Shown piece after piece: positions 36,485 through 47,730 of a stretch of DNA of 64,000 nt. Each line of letters begins with the position of its first letter. Position 1 is the stretch's first letter. Position numbers and translations under genes: made by a program. Below the pieces are notes generated by a model that was not told the origin of the DNA, did not search any database, and saw nothing but the letters and a program-made list of their open reading frames with translations. This DNA is from Pseudophaeobacter sp. EL27 (GTDB lineage: Bacteria > Pseudomonadota > Alphaproteobacteria > Rhodobacterales > Rhodobacteraceae). The stretch lies in the NCBI RefSeq assembly GCF_900313025.1, contig NZ_OMPQ01000009.1:450072-514071 (forward strand). The letters run 5' to 3'.

Positions 36485-37240
36485 TTATTCAGCAACAGCT
36501 TCTTCTACAGGCGCATCTTCCAGGGCGCCGAGATCAACACCGGCAGCACCCAGCTGAGCGGACATGCCGTCCAGAGCAGCACGTGCAACCAGATCGCAAT
36601 ACAGGTTGATGGCGCGCGATGCGTCATCGTTACCTGGGATCACAAAGTCAACGCCATCAGGGGAGCAGTTGGTGTCGACAACTGCCACAACCGGGATACC
36701 CAGTTTTTTGGCTTCGGCGATGGCCAGTGCTTCTTTTTTCACGTCGATGACGAAAAGCAGGTCAGGAACACCGCCCATTTCGGCGATACCGCCGAGGGAG
36801 GCCTGCAGTTTCTGCTGGTCACGTTCCATGCCCAGGCGCTCTTTCTTGGTGAGGCCTTCGGCACCACCTTCGAGCTTCTCGTCGATTTCGTTCAGACGCT
36901 TGATCGACTGGGAAACAGTTTTCCAGTTGGTCAAGGTGCCGCCCAACCAGCGGTGGTTCATGTAGTACTGAGCGGATTTCTCAGCGGCTTCAGCGATGGG
37001 GCCTGCGGCCTGACGCTTGGTACCAACAAAAAGAACGCGGCCGCCCTTGGCAACGGTATCACGAACAATTTGCAGAGCTTGGTCCAGCATTGGAACGGTC
37101 TGTGTCAGGTCCATGATGTGGATGCCGTTACGCGCGCCATAGATATATGGGCCCATACGTGGGTTCCAGCGCTGTGTCTGGTGACCAAAGTGTACGCCTG
37201 CTTCCAGCAGCTGGCGCATGGTGAACTCGGGAAGAGCCAT
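36485..37240 (-). CDS. rpsB: 30S ribosomal protein S2
   Basis: The 251-residue product begins [29 protein letters not shown], the S2 signature, and continues with the [26 protein letters not shown] region. It assembles late on the small subunit. ATG 37240 is preceded by AAGGA; the open frame extends to 37477 but the extra residues are leader. A -35/-10 promoter (37366-37394) and a foldable leader precede it. Confidence 0.98.
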   Translation of the reverse strand: MALPEFTMRQLLEAGVHFGHQTQRWNPRMGPYIYGARNGIHIMDLTQTVPMLDQALQIVRDTVAKGGRVLFVGTKRQAAGPIAEAAEKSAQYYMNHRWLGGTLTNWKTVSQSIKRLNEIDEKLEGGAEGLTKKERLGMERDQQKLQASLGGIAEMGGVPDLLFVIDVKKEALAIAEAKKLGIPVVAVVDTNCSPDGVDFVIPGNDDASRAINLYCDLVARAALDGMSAQLGAAGVDLGALEDAPVEEAVAE

Positions 37241-37257
37241 GCTAATATTCCTTGTTT

Positions 37258-37303
37258 CCGGTTTCAGTCCTCGGTGGGGGTTCAGAGCATCTGCTCCAAC
37301 CGG
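37258..37303 (-). promoter_or_regulatory. Structured 5' leader of rpsB
   Basis: In the transcript, CCGGTT (37303-37298) can pair with AACCGG (37263-37258). They enclose a GAGC-loop-GCTC hairpin (37285-37296). The structure ends 6 nt before the rpsB ribosome-binding site. S2 autoregulation through its leader is known in other bacteria; that role is inferred here. Confidence 0.45.
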
Positions 37304-37365
37304 CGGCCCATTTAGGGATTTCTCCCCCAGACAGGCCAAACCCCACCTGCGGGTTTGATGGCGCG

Positions 37366-37394
37366 CGTATAGGCCAGGATTGCCTTGCCTGCAA
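37366..37394 (-). promoter_or_regulatory. Probable rpsB promoter
   Basis: On the minus strand, TTGCAG (37394-37389) and TATACG (37371-37366) are separated by exactly 17 bp. Transcription would start near 37359, giving a leader of about 120 nt. Confidence 0.5.
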
Positions 37395-37397
37395 GCG

Positions 37398-38225
37398 CTA
37401 ATTGCGCATCTCAGCATGGCCTTGCCGTACCACGCGCTCACACTCCGCAGCCAAGGCCTTGCGGTGGGGAAAATCACTCACCTTCAGCGGCGTATGATAG
37501 GTCAGCTCAACCCGCCCTTGACGCAGGGAGGCCAGGGTTTTCAGCAGATGTGGGCCAAACTCCATTTCACCCCACCATCCGTAAAACCGCTGCTCAGCCC
37601 CGTTGGGGGCATGAAACACCGCCGAAACCGGCTGGATGTAACAAATATCGCGCAGGTGATCGCCAAAGAAGGCGGCAAAAAGCGTTGTTTTAAAGGGAAG
37701 AACCCGCAGCCCGTCGGTGGAGGTGCCTTCGGGGAAAAACAACAGCTTATGCCCAGCCATGAGGCGGGCCTCAAACAGGTCGGTCTGCTCCTTGGCGCGG
37801 GCCCGGTTGCGTTCGATAAAGACGGTTCCGGTGGCGCGCGCCAGCCAGCCGATGCCAGGCCAGGCGGCCACTTCGGCCTTGGAGACAAAGTAGATCCGCT
37901 TTTTGGCGTTGAGGGCAAAGATATCCAGCCAGGAGGTGTGATTGGCCACCACAGCGCCGCGGTGTTTCATCAGGGTGCCATGGGCCGTAAAGCCAATCCC
38001 CAGGATACGAAAGGCATTGCGGCAGACAAACTGAGTAATAAAGGGCGTGACCGGTCGGTGCAGTCCGCAAAGCGGCCGCTCTATTAAGCGCACCAGCAGC
38101 AAGAGCAGCAAACCGCCAAACACCAGTGTCCCCAGGAGACTAGCACGTAGCAGGATTAGGACCCCGCCAAGGGCGGTGATCCGCAGTGGCTCAGGTGGTT
38201 CGCCTTCACTCCAGGTCGCAGACAT
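37398..38225 (-). CDS. olsA: Lysophospholipid/lyso-ornithine-lipid acyltransferase (PlsC fold)
   Basis: The 275-residue protein has a hydrophobic N-terminal anchor (about 20-48), the catalytic HX4D box in NHTSWLD (His96, Asp101) and the FPEGTSTDG acyl-acceptor motif. It acylates a lyso-lipid at the inner membrane. The gene just upstream is OlsB-like, separated by 3 bp. Together they suggest ornithine-lipid synthesis, with this protein adding the second acyl chain; an ordinary 1-acyl-glycerol-3-phosphate acyltransferase is the alternative. Confidence 0.85.
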   Translation of the reverse strand: MSATWSEGEPPEPLRITALGGVLILLRASLLGTLVFGGLLLLLLVRLIERPLCGLHRPVTPFITQFVCRNAFRILGIGFTAHGTLMKHRGAVVANHTSWLDIFALNAKKRIYFVSKAEVAAWPGIGWLARATGTVFIERNRARAKEQTDLFEARLMAGHKLLFFPEGTSTDGLRVLPFKTTLFAAFFGDHLRDICYIQPVSAVFHAPNGAEQRFYGWWGEMEFGPHLLKTLASLRQGRVELTYHTPLKVSDFPHRKALAAECERVVRQGHAEMRN

Positions 38226-38228
38226 CTG

Positions 38229-38990
38229 TTATCCCTTGACCTTATCGGTGCTGTAGAAGCGTTTTTGCCGTGCTGTCATGCGGGCGGTGTCGAGGATCAT
38301 CATAACATCCGTGGTGTTAAAGTCGTGATCAATAAAGGCCCCATCTCCCACCATGCCACCAAGGCGCAGGTAAGCCTTGATCAGGGCCGGGCAGTCGACC
38401 ATGGCCCGCTTGCGGTCCACGGCATCGGCAGGCAGCAGATCCATGCTCTGGTAGCGGCGCGATCTGCAGCGAAGCGGTTCTGGCGCCAGGTAGTCCTGGT
38501 TCAGCACGGTCAAAGGGCCCGACAATGCATCCAGGTTGGTGCCGGCAAAACTTGCGGTGCCAAACAGGATCTCGATACCCTGTTCGCTCACATAGTCATT
38601 GAGGCCCGCCCAGAGGTAAAACAAAGCCGTGCCGCCACGAAACTGGGGGTGCAGGCAGGATCGCCCCAGCTCCAGCAATCTCCGCCCGGAGCTGGTCAGT
38701 GGCGCCAGATCGTATTCGGATTCGGAATAGAACTCCCCTGCCGCCAACGCCTGATCGCTGCGCATCAGACGGTAAACGCCAACCACGCGCCCCGTCTCAG
38801 TCTCGCGGATGATCATATGGTCACAAAAAGCATCGAACTGGTCCTTCTCCAGACCTTCATGATGATCAACCAGGGCGCCATCCGCCCCCATCTCGCTCAC
38901 AAAGACTTCATAGCGAAGCGCCTGAGCCTCCCTCAGGTCGGTCTCATCTTTGGCCAAAGAGACGGTGAATTCTGCTGGGCTGTCAGCCAT
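38229..38990 (-). CDS. olsB: L-ornithine N-alpha-acyltransferase (OlsB-like GNAT)
   Basis: The 253-residue protein belongs to the OlsB/hemolysin-like GNAT family: ALRYEVFVSEMGA near residue 30, GVYRLMRSD, LELGRSCLHPQFRGG and LFGTASFAGTN. The enzyme transfers a 3-hydroxyacyl chain from ACP to ornithine, giving lyso-ornithine lipid. It is directly upstream of olsA on the same strand. Ornithine and related aminolipids are abundant in roseobacters and replace phospholipids under phosphate stress, which fits loosely with the Pho system in this window. I see no Pho box upstream. Confidence 0.88.
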   Translation of the reverse strand: MADSPAEFTVSLAKDETDLREAQALRYEVFVSEMGADGALVDHHEGLEKDQFDAFCDHMIIRETETGRVVGVYRLMRSDQALAAGEFYSESEYDLAPLTSSGRRLLELGRSCLHPQFRGGTALFYLWAGLNDYVSEQGIEILFGTASFAGTNLDALSGPLTVLNQDYLAPEPLRCRSRRYQSMDLLPADAVDRKRAMVDCPALIKAYLRLGGMVGDGAFIDHDFNTTDVMMILDTARMTARQKRFYSTDKVKG

Positions 38991-39097
38991 GTACCAGGGC
39001 TTTCATTGATCCGTTCGCGCCGCTGATAGACCGCGAGGGGCGTAATAGGCAAGGTTTTCGTAAAACTCTCCGGGGTTTCTTAACTATTCATAAACCG

Positions 39098-39280
39098 TTA
39101 AGCCTCATTCACTAGAATCAAGGGGACACGCGCCCCATCGAAGACCAGTTTTCCCTGGTCTGGGAAATTGACAGTAATTTTGCCACCTGCGTTGGATTGG
39201 ACCTCACCCGGTCCCCATTCAGGATAGTCCGGATGTTTCACACGCATGCCGGGGGCTAGAAATGCATTGAGGTCGATCAT
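39098..39280 (-). CDS. DUF3553 domain-containing small protein
   Basis: The 60-residue product begins MIDLNAFLAPGMRVKHPDYP and continues WGPGEVQSNAGGKITVNFP, a compact beta-rich domain with the DUF3553 pattern. The function of this family is unknown; the small barrel resembles CarD/Tudor-like modules. The frame is open to 39361, but the family's usual start is the ATG at 39280. Its start lies only 27 bp from that of chpT on the other strand, so its promoter must lie within the chpT coding region, or it lacks a long leader. Confidence 0.75.
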   Translation of the reverse strand: MIDLNAFLAPGMRVKHPDYPEWGPGEVQSNAGGKITVNFPDQGKLVFDGARVPLILVNEA

Positions 39281-39307
39281 GTGATGGGCCCAATTCGGAG
39301 GAATGTT

Positions 39308-39904
39308 ATGGCCGTAGATACCGCCAATTTGGCCGCTTTGATAGGGTCCAGAATTTGTCACGATTTGATCAGCCCTGTCGGTGCCATCAACAACGGATTA
39401 GAGCTCTTGGCGATGTCCGGTGCAATGGTCGGCCCTGAGCTGGAATTGATTTCCGACAGCGTGCTCAACGCCAATGCCCGCATCCGGTTTTTCCGCATTG
39501 CCTTTGGCGCCGCCGGCGACCAGCAGATGGGCCGGGCCGAAATTGTATCGGTTCTGGATGACATCAGCAAAGCAGGCCGGTTGAAGTTCCAATGGGACCA
39601 TTCCGAGGGATGCAGCCGCAGTGAAGTCCGCATGGCCTTTCTTGCAGCGCTGTGCCTGGAGACCGCCCTGCCCTATGGCGGCATGATTTCGATCTCTTGC
39701 GATGCTGGAAAATGGACCGTGGCCGGCGAAGGCCGCAAGATCAACGTGGAAGCTCCGCTCTGGGGCTATCTAGACGCCAGCGATACCTCGGCAAACCTCG
39801 CCCCCGCACAGGTGCAATTTGCCATGCTTCCCGTCGCCGCCCAGGAGGCTGACCGGAAGGTTGGATTTGATCATACTGAAGAAAAGATCACAGTCTGGTT
39901 CTAG
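39308..39904 (+). CDS. chpT: Histidine phosphotransferase ChpT
   Basis: ChpT relays phosphate from CckA to CtrA and CpdR in the alphaproteobacterial cell-cycle/motility relay. The 198-residue protein has the phospho-accepting His18 in SRICHDLISPVGAINNGLELL and a degenerate HATPase-like C-terminal half. GGAGGAA at 39297-39302 fixes ATG 39308; an in-frame ATG at 39281 lacks such a site. It is monocistronic, with a strong terminator after it. In roseobacters this relay controls flagella, gene transfer agents and quorum-linked traits. Confidence 0.9.
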   Translation: MAVDTANLAALIGSRICHDLISPVGAINNGLELLAMSGAMVGPELELISDSVLNANARIRFFRIAFGAAGDQQMGRAEIVSVLDDISKAGRLKFQWDHSEGCSRSEVRMAFLAALCLETALPYGGMISISCDAGKWTVAGEGRKINVEAPLWGYLDASDTSANLAPAQVQFAMLPVAAQEADRKVGFDHTEEKITVWF

Positions 39905-39950
39905 GCAACTTATGCTCTGATCTCGGCTTTACTGTCGGACAGAATGAAAA

Positions 39951-39980
39951 AGCCCCAATCGTCAGATTGGGGCTTTTTTA
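39951..39980. terminator. Bidirectional terminator between chpT and proA
   Basis: AGCCCCAATC-GTCA-GATTGGGGCT is a perfect 10-bp stem with an A-run before it and a T-run after it. It can therefore end both the plus-strand chpT and the minus-strand proBA transcripts. Confidence 0.95.
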
Positions 39981-40004
39981 CTTTATTCACAAGATACTTA
40001 TGAC

Positions 40005-41270
40005 TTAAGAGCGGATCGTTCCATCGCCGCGCACCAGATATTTGAAACTGGTCAACTGGGCGGCGCCGACAGGTCCACGCGCATGCATCTTGCCGGTGGC
40101 AATGCCGATCTCAGCCCCCATGCCAAACTCACCGCCATCCGCAAACTGCGTCGAGGCATTATGCATCAGAATGGCACTGTCCAGCTCCGCAAAGAACTGG
40201 CTCACAGCCGCTTCATCCTCAGTGATGATGCAGTCTGTATGCTGGGAATGATATTTGCGGATATGTTCGATTGCATCCTCAATACCTGCCACCGGCTTTG
40301 CAGCAATCACCTTGTCCAGAAACTCCTTGCCCCAATCGTCCTCTCCTGCAGGGGACATTCCCTCAGGTCCGGTCAACCCACCAGCGGCATGGATTTCCAC
40401 CCCCGCTGCCGCCAGAGCAGTCAGCACATCTCGGCCAATGGTGTCGACAATATCACGGTGGATCAGCAGACATTCCGCAGCGCCACAGATACCGGTACGG
40501 CGGGTCTTGGCGTTCAAAACCACCTCAAGCGCCTTTTTCGGATCCGCTGATTTATCGAGGTAGATATGCACGATGCCTTCAAGATGGGCAAAGACCGGCA
40601 CGCGCGCTTCGCGCTGCACCAGCCCTACCAGCCCCTTGCCACCACGCGGCACGATGACATCGACATAGTCGGTCATGGACAGCAATTCCTGCACCGCAGC
40701 ACGGTCACGCGTGGGTACCAGTTGCACCGCATCCTCAGGCAGGTTGGCCCCGCGCAACCCCTCGGCCAGGCAGGAGTGAATGACCTGACTAGAATGAAAG
40801 CTCTCGGAACCACCGCGCAAGATCACGGCATTGCCGGACTTCAGGCACAACGCACCGGCATCCGCCGTGACATTGGGACGGCTTTCATAAATCACGCCGA
40901 TGACCCCCAGCGGTGTTCTCACCCGCTGAATGTTGAGGCCCGAGGGCTGCTCCCACTCCGCCAGAACCTCGCCAACGGGGTCAGCCTGATCGGCCACCGC
41001 GCGCAGCCCGTCAACGATGCCCTGAATGCGGGGCTCATCCAGCATCAGCCGATCCATCATGGCAGGTGACAGATCTTTTGAGGCCCCGAATTCAAGGTCT
41101 TTTGCATTGGCGGCAATGATCTCAGCCCGCCGGGCCCAGACGGCCTCTGCGGCGCCAATCAAGGCGGCATGTTTGCGCTCGGCGCTGGCCATGGCCAGTG
41201 TTTGCGCCGCCCGCTTTGCACGAATGCCAAGCTCCTGCATCACTGCGGGGATATTTTCAATGTCGTTCAT
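40005..41270 (-). CDS. proA: Gamma-glutamyl phosphate reductase
   Basis: It reduces gamma-glutamyl phosphate to glutamate semialdehyde with NADPH in proline synthesis. The 421-residue aldehyde-dehydrogenase-fold protein has the catalytic Cys in the [14 protein letters not shown] segment and the NADP-binding [14 protein letters not shown]. It is 99 bp downstream of proB on the same strand and probably cotranscribed with obgE and proB. Confidence 0.97.
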   Translation of the reverse strand: MNDIENIPAVMQELGIRAKRAAQTLAMASAERKHAALIGAAEAVWARRAEIIAANAKDLEFGASKDLSPAMMDRLMLDEPRIQGIVDGLRAVADQADPVGEVLAEWEQPSGLNIQRVRTPLGVIGVIYESRPNVTADAGALCLKSGNAVILRGGSESFHSSQVIHSCLAEGLRGANLPEDAVQLVPTRDRAAVQELLSMTDYVDVIVPRGGKGLVGLVQREARVPVFAHLEGIVHIYLDKSADPKKALEVVLNAKTRRTGICGAAECLLIHRDIVDTIGRDVLTALAAAGVEIHAAGGLTGPEGMSPAGEDDWGKEFLDKVIAAKPVAGIEDAIEHIRKYHSQHTDCIITEDEAAVSQFFAELDSAILMHNASTQFADGGEFGMGAEIGIATGKMHARGPVGAAQLTSFKYLVRGDGTIRS

Positions 41271-41369
41271 CGGTCTCTTCTAAGCCTTTGCTGATCGAGG
41301 CTGGTGCTGTTCAGATGCCGCCAAGATAAGTGCGGCACCGTCATTGTTTCCAGCCCCAAAGTAACAGGG

Positions 41370-43507
<2,138 letters not shown>

Positions 43508-43625
43508 TTAGCTGCGCTGCCCCTATTCGGGCGCAGCGCGGAAATACGATTGGGTCAACGCGCCCCCTGATGAGGCCCGCCAATTGTCTGTGAAGTGCCT
43601 TACCTGAAAGCGCTGGCCGCGCCAA

Positions 43626-44162
43626 TCACAGTTTTCGGCTATAGGTCCAGGTGGGCACATTTGCATTGCGGCTGACCGAGAAACTCTCGGCATCGCCCAG
43701 ATAGTCAAAACCGCAATGGATCAGCACCCGCGCAGAGGCTGGGTTATCCTGAAAAACCGAGGCAAACATGGCGACATTACCCAGAGGATTGGCGCTGACC
43801 AGTGCCTCTACCGCCTCAGATGCCAGGCCAGTGTTCCAAAACAGCGGTGCGATCCAGAAACTGACTTCGGACTGGTCGCGGTCCATCTGTTTGAGGCTGA
43901 TAATCCCCTTCAACTCTTCACCACCGTCTGGCGTACCGTCGATGGCCCAGATTTCCTCTTCCCGTGTCGCAGAGGCGGCGCGGGCCACATAGGCCTCTAC
44001 GGCACCGGGGGGCATCGGATGCGGAATGGAGGGGGTCATGCGGGCCACGCGCTCATCGCTCATGTATTGAGCAATAAGGCCGCTGTCGGAGTCCCGAAGC
44101 GGGCGCAGCACAAATCGGCTGGTCTCAATAACCTGCTGATCCTTCACATTATCCAGGCTCAT
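43626..44162 (-). CDS. GNAT family N-acetyltransferase (RimJ/RimL-like)
   Basis: The 178-residue protein has the N-terminal ETSRFVLRPLRDSD typical of RimJ/RimL-type acetyltransferases and the FWIAPLFWNTGLASEAVEALV region that forms the acetyl-CoA site. Such enzymes often acetylate protein N termini or small amines; the substrate is unknown. The position between rpmA and obgE suggests a ribosome-linked role, but that is only by association. Confidence 0.85.
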   Translation of the reverse strand: MSLDNVKDQQVIETSRFVLRPLRDSDSGLIAQYMSDERVARMTPSIPHPMPPGAVEAYVARAASATREEEIWAIDGTPDGGEELKGIISLKQMDRDQSEVSFWIAPLFWNTGLASEAVEALVSANPLGNVAMFASVFQDNPASARVLIHCGFDYLGDAESFSVSRNANVPTWTYSRKL

Positions 44163-44300
44163 ATCTCTGCTCCTTTTGCAAAGAAATCGGAAACGGAGGC
44201 GCGTTTGAAAAACTGCAACAGAACCGACCTAAGAAAGGCATGGCCGTTTTCAAGGCGCCGATACTAAACAACTAAGGCGCGGCTGCGCCAAATAAAAAGA

Positions 44301-44324
44301 GGGGACCGGCTATTGCCGATCCCC
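44301..44324 (-). terminator. Terminator after rpmA
   Basis: On the minus strand, a 10-bp stem GGGGATCGGC/GCCGGTCCCC (one G-U) with an AATA loop is followed by TCTTTTTATTT, 28 bp after the rpmA stop. It likely separates rplU-rpmA from the GNAT-obgE-proBA unit. Confidence 0.9.
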
Positions 44325-44352
44325 TCATTGTTCAAAACCTTGTGGGTTCGGT

Positions 44353-44622
44353 TTACTCAGCGGCCTCCGCCACTGGGAGAACCGATACAAAGGTGCGGCC
44401 TTTGAGGCCTTTGTGGAAGGTGACAGCACCGTCTGTCACAGCAAAGATCGTGTGATCTTTGCCCAGACCTACGCCCTCGCCCGGCCAAAATTTGGTGCCG
44501 CGCTGACGAATGATGATGTTGCCTGCGATGGCCGCCTGGCCACCATAGAGTTTCACACCGAGGCGGCGACCAGCTGAGTCGCGGCCGTTACGGGAGGAAC
44601 CACCAGCTTTTTTATGTGCCAT
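44353..44622 (-). CDS. rpmA: 50S ribosomal protein L27
   Basis: The 89-residue protein begins [18 protein letters not shown], the canonical L27 start without the Firmicutes N-terminal extension. It continues with [10 protein letters not shown] and [13 protein letters not shown]27 reaches into the peptidyl-transferase centre. It is 11 bp downstream of rplU, the usual order. Confidence 0.98.
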   Translation of the reverse strand: MAHKKAGGSSRNGRDSAGRRLGVKLYGGQAAIAGNIIIRQRGTKFWPGEGVGLGKDHTIFAVTDGAVTFHKGLKGRTFVSVLPVAEAAE

Positions 44623-44633
44623 TCTGTCTCTCC

Positions 44634-45197
44634 TTAGCCTTTAGCCAGATCTTTGGCCTGTGCAACCCACTCGGGTTTCACTTTGACCGCGTCAATACCA
44701 GCAATGTCGTCTTCGGACAAGGCTGCGATCTGGGCAAAGCTTGTCAGACCAGCTTCATTCAGCTTTTTGGCGGCGGCAGGGCCTACACCGGTCAGCTGAG
44801 TAAGATCATCTGCGCCAGCTGCTGCTGCCGGAGCTGCCTTTGGGGCGGCTTTGGCTGCGGCTTTTGGAGCGGCTTTGGTTGCGCCGGATGCCAGGATCTC
44901 GGTGATCTTGATCAGGGTCAGTTTCTGACGGTGGCCCTTGGTGCGCTTGGAGGAGTGCTTACGACGACGCTTCACGAAGTGAATGAGCTTTTCGCCTTTG
45001 ATCTGGTCGATCACTTCTGCCTTAACAGCAGCGCCATCTACCAGAGGAGCACCAACCACGGGGGCGTCGCCACCGAGCATCAGGATTTCGTCGAACTGGA
45101 TTGTTTCGCCAGCATCAGCAGCCAATTTTTCAATGCGGAGGATATCACCCGCCTGAACTTTGTACTGCTTGCCGCCAGTCTTGAGGACCGCAAACAT
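44634..45197 (-). CDS. rplU: 50S ribosomal protein L21 with C-terminal Ala/Lys/Pro linker and helix-hairpin-helix domain
   Basis: Residues 1-103 are a normal L21 ([14 protein letters not shown], then [18 protein letters not shown]). An Ala-Pro-Lys-rich linker (about 107-127) and a helix-hairpin-helix-like domain ([21 protein letters not shown], about 132-187) follow, giving 187 residues against about 103 in E. coli. Similar extensions occur in alphaproteobacterial L21, but their role is unknown; nucleic-acid binding is a guess. AAAGGAA precedes ATG 45197. The frame is open to 45365 but that is leader sequence. Confidence 0.95.
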   Translation of the reverse strand: MFAVLKTGGKQYKVQAGDILRIEKLAADAGETIQFDEILMLGGDAPVVGAPLVDGAAVKAEVIDQIKGEKLIHFVKRRRKHSSKRTKGHRQKLTLIKITEILASGATKAAPKAAAKAAPKAAPAAAAGADDLTQLTGVGPAAAKKLNEAGLTSFAQIAALSEDDIAGIDAVKVKPEWVAQAKDLAKG

Positions 45198-45304
45198 CTG
45201 CGTGTTTCCTTTATCAACCGCGTCCTTTGGTCCCCTATCGGGTGTTTTGGCCAGGTGGCCACCTCGAACAGCGCGCCCCGGTTGGGGCCGTATTACAAAA
45301 TGAA

Positions 45305-45329
45305 CCCGGCACAGAGAATCCGGGCCGGG
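45305..45329 (-). terminator. Possible terminator of the DUF2059 gene upstream of rplU
   Basis: CCCGGC/GCCGGG (45305-45310 with 45324-45329) is followed on the minus strand by TTCATTTTGT. The stem is short and the loop long, so termination may be partial. Confidence 0.45.
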
Positions 45330-45427
45330 ATGGCGCATTTGCCTGAATGTAGCGGTCTGTGTCAACCCACTTTAGCGCCCTGCTCTGGCAGAACCCAAAA
45401 GGCGCAGGAAAAACGCAGGCGGCGCAC

Positions 45428-46291
45428 CTAGATATCTTCGCCCTGCCCCAGCTCTTTCATGCGATAGGCCAAAGCTTCGAACCGATTGGCGGTGATCTCA
45501 AACTGCACCGCATTCAACAGCTCATAGACCTGCTGCATCAAAGGCGTTTCCAGGGCCTCGACATAGGCTTCAACCTCAGCCTCGCTAAACCCCTGATAGG
45601 TATATGCAGAAGCCGCCAGATTGGAGGCGCGCAGCGCAATACGCATCTCTGCTTCCTGATCCCGCTGAAAGGCACGCAGTCCTTCCGCATCCAGTTGCAG
45701 CTCGATAACGCCAGCAGCATTGGCCGCCATCAAAAACCTGAACTGGATCTGTTGCAGGGATTTCAATCCCGATCCAGCGGCATCAATCGCCCGGCTCATC
45801 CGGTGATACAACGCGACCCGCTTGCTGCCTGCCTTGACCAGATCTGCAATGATGCGTTCACCAGCAGCCTGCTTTGTGTCGCCTTCCGCAACCAGATGTG
45901 AGGCATTTTCAGCCGTGACCAAACGCTGCCCCAGATCACTGGCATAAAAGGCCGCAGCATGGCTCAGGGCCTCTTCTTCCAGGGTCTCTGTCAGGATGTC
46001 GAGCGCCAGTTCGCGCATTTTTTCCTGATTAAACACCGCCCGGGACAGACGCGTCCACTCGGAGCCAAAGTCGCCCGCCGACAACCCCAACATGCGCGGT
46101 GCATCGCTCGCAGAAAGAGCAATACTGTCGAGTGCGACATCAAATCCCGTCACTTCCAGAAAGGCCTCGACCTTACCACGTTCTGCAGCCTGAGCCGGGG
46201 TGAAAAGAGAAAGCGCTAGCAAGCTAAGGGCAAACAGGGAGCGCGTCTGAACGATGGAAAGGAGAAGGGTGCGTTTTAAAAACTGTCTCAT
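45428..46291 (-). CDS. DUF2059 domain-containing exported protein
   Basis: The 287-residue protein has an N-terminal signal sequence ending near residue 36 (LALSLFTPAQA) and helical repeats. The segment ALDILTETLEEEALSHAAAFYASDLGQRLVTAE resembles DUF2059, which occurs in periplasmic proteins of unknown function. It lies alone upstream of rplU on the same strand, with a possible terminator between. No enzyme motif is visible. Confidence 0.78.
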   Translation of the reverse strand: MRQFLKRTLLLSIVQTRSLFALSLLALSLFTPAQAAERGKVEAFLEVTGFDVALDSIALSASDAPRMLGLSAGDFGSEWTRLSRAVFNQEKMRELALDILTETLEEEALSHAAAFYASDLGQRLVTAENASHLVAEGDTKQAAGERIIADLVKAGSKRVALYHRMSRAIDAAGSGLKSLQQIQFRFLMAANAAGVIELQLDAEGLRAFQRDQEAEMRIALRASNLAASAYTYQGFSEAEVEAYVEALETPLMQQVYELLNAVQFEITANRFEALAYRMKELGQGEDI

Positions 46292-46363
46292 ACTTGAAAT
46301 CTAGGTGAAAACTGCGACCAAACAATGAAAAAATACCATTCTCAAAAGAAGTTGAAAAACCCC

Positions 46364-46392
46364 TTGCACTGGGCTGCGTTCAGCCTTAAACG
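46364..46392 (+). promoter_or_regulatory. Probable promoter of tRNA-Ser
   Basis: TTGCAC (46364-46369) and TAAACG (46387-46392) are separated by 17 bp and lie 20 bp upstream of the tRNA 5' end. Confidence 0.45.
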
Positions 46393-46412
46393 CTCCTCCA
46401 CCAGACCCCCGC

Positions 46413-46502
46413 GGAGAGGTGCCGGAGTGGTCGAACGGGGCGGTCTCGAAAACCGTTGAGCCTTCACGGGTTCCCAGGGTTCGAATCCCTGTCTCTCCGC
46501 CA
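46413..46502 (+). tRNA. tRNA-Ser (anticodon CGA)
   Basis: The 90-nt class II tRNA pairs acceptor arm GGAGAGG with TCTCTCC, then G and an encoded CCA (46500-46502). The anticodon loop is CTCGAAA, giving anticodon CGA, which reads UCG. A long variable arm (GAGCCTTCACGGGTTC region) and the T loop GGTTCGAATCC are visible. It stands alone between the DUF2059 and AraC genes. Confidence 0.96.
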
Positions 46503-46569
46503 CTATCCCCATTTCATTTGAGATCACTCTTGCGAGAACGGACCCGGTGATGCCTTTCGATGCTGAACC

Positions 46570-47556
46570 TCAGGCCCGGTTTCGAATTGAGCCTGGTGTC
46601 GCCCCAAACCAACGGTTGAAGGCTCGGAAAAAGGCACTGGGCTCTGCATATCCAACCCGCTGAGCAATTTCCGCAATGGGAAGACTGCTGTTCTTAAGCA
46701 ATGAGATCGCTAGATTGCGGCGGCGTTCTTCCTTGATTTCACCAAAGCTCTGCCCCTCCTCCTTTAGTCTTCGGTGCAGGGTCGAGGTGGACATGCCAAG
46801 CATCGAAGCGATCTCATCAATGCTGGCCCAGGATTCCATCGCGCCAGTCGACAGTTCTGCGATGACCTTTGCCTTGATTCCATCACCATGGCGATAACCG
46901 CTCAGAAAGGCGGTTGGAGCGGATTTCAGAAAGCTCTTCAACGCGCGGTCCGATCGGTTGATGGGCTTGCGCAGGTATTTTCGCTCAATAGTCATCTGAG
47001 CCATCTCTGCGCCAAACTGTACCGGGACGCCGAAGAAATCGCCGTAGTCATTTGTCCCTGAAGGTTCCGGGCAGGGAAACCGAATTTGCCGGATCGGAAT
47101 CCGTTCACCGATCAGCCAGCAATTCAGCGCGTGTAGAATGGTGAAATAGACCCGATAGGCAAAGGCGGATTTAGCAGGCCCGGTCTCCGCTAACGTTACC
47201 TGAGCCATGCGCCCGTCGATCCGCAAACGGCCCGCCGGATCCTCCAGAAGGATTGTCAGAAACCGCAGTGCCCGGGCCACAGCGACCTCCAGGTTTGGCG
47301 CGTGCCGCGTGGCATGCCCCAGCAGGGTGAAACTGCCTGGGCTCATGGGGCGCGCGCCAAGGCCAAAGAATTCGTCCTGCATGCGGAAGGACAGCTCTAG
47401 CCAGATCTGGCCAAACTGCTGGGGGCTGAGATGTTGCAAATCCTCCTGCAAAATACCCAGATCTGCGATCAATGCCGCCATATCGACGCCAGCCAGTCGG
47501 CCACTTTCCATGGCTTCTTCGGCAAAGGCCTGTGGGATTACTGTGGTATTCAACAT
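46570..47556 (-). CDS. AraC family transcriptional regulator (OruR/ArgR-like arabinose-binding N domain)
   Basis: The 328-residue protein has a long N-terminal ligand domain of the Arabinose_bd type (about 15-205; PGSFTLLGHATRHAPNLEVAVARALRF). A C-terminal AraC HTH pair follows (SIDEIASMLGMSTSTLHRRLKEEGQSF and IAEIAQRVGYAEPSAFFRAFNRWFG). It is divergent from an acyl-CoA dehydrogenase gene with 174 bp between and probably controls it. Ligand unknown; a fatty-acid or branched acyl derivative is plausible from context. Confidence 0.88.
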   Translation of the reverse strand: MLNTTVIPQAFAEEAMESGRLAGVDMAALIADLGILQEDLQHLSPQQFGQIWLELSFRMQDEFFGLGARPMSPGSFTLLGHATRHAPNLEVAVARALRFLTILLEDPAGRLRIDGRMAQVTLAETGPAKSAFAYRVYFTILHALNCWLIGERIPIRQIRFPCPEPSGTNDYGDFFGVPVQFGAEMAQMTIERKYLRKPINRSDRALKSFLKSAPTAFLSGYRHGDGIKAKVIAELSTGAMESWASIDEIASMLGMSTSTLHRRLKEEGQSFGEIKEERRRNLAISLLKNSSLPIAEIAQRVGYAEPSAFFRAFNRWFGATPGSIRNRA

Positions 47557-47730
47557 GGCATTTCCTGTCAGCTATTTGAAACATATTGGCATCGCTTACG
47601 ATAGCCTTCAACTCTATGGTTGCCCGATGAACAATCCTGCCCCCTGCCCGTTGCAGCCTTCGGCTGCCTACCCGGTCAGTTCTAAGGGTCGAGGCATTCG
47701 CGGCCCTCAGGGGCACAGAGGAGAGATGAC

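Noticed and set aside
39080-39094. TTAA-N7-TAAA resembling a CtrA site upstream of olsB
   Set aside because: One mismatch to the TTAA-N7-TTAA consensus in AT-rich DNA; too weak to call although chpT is nearby.
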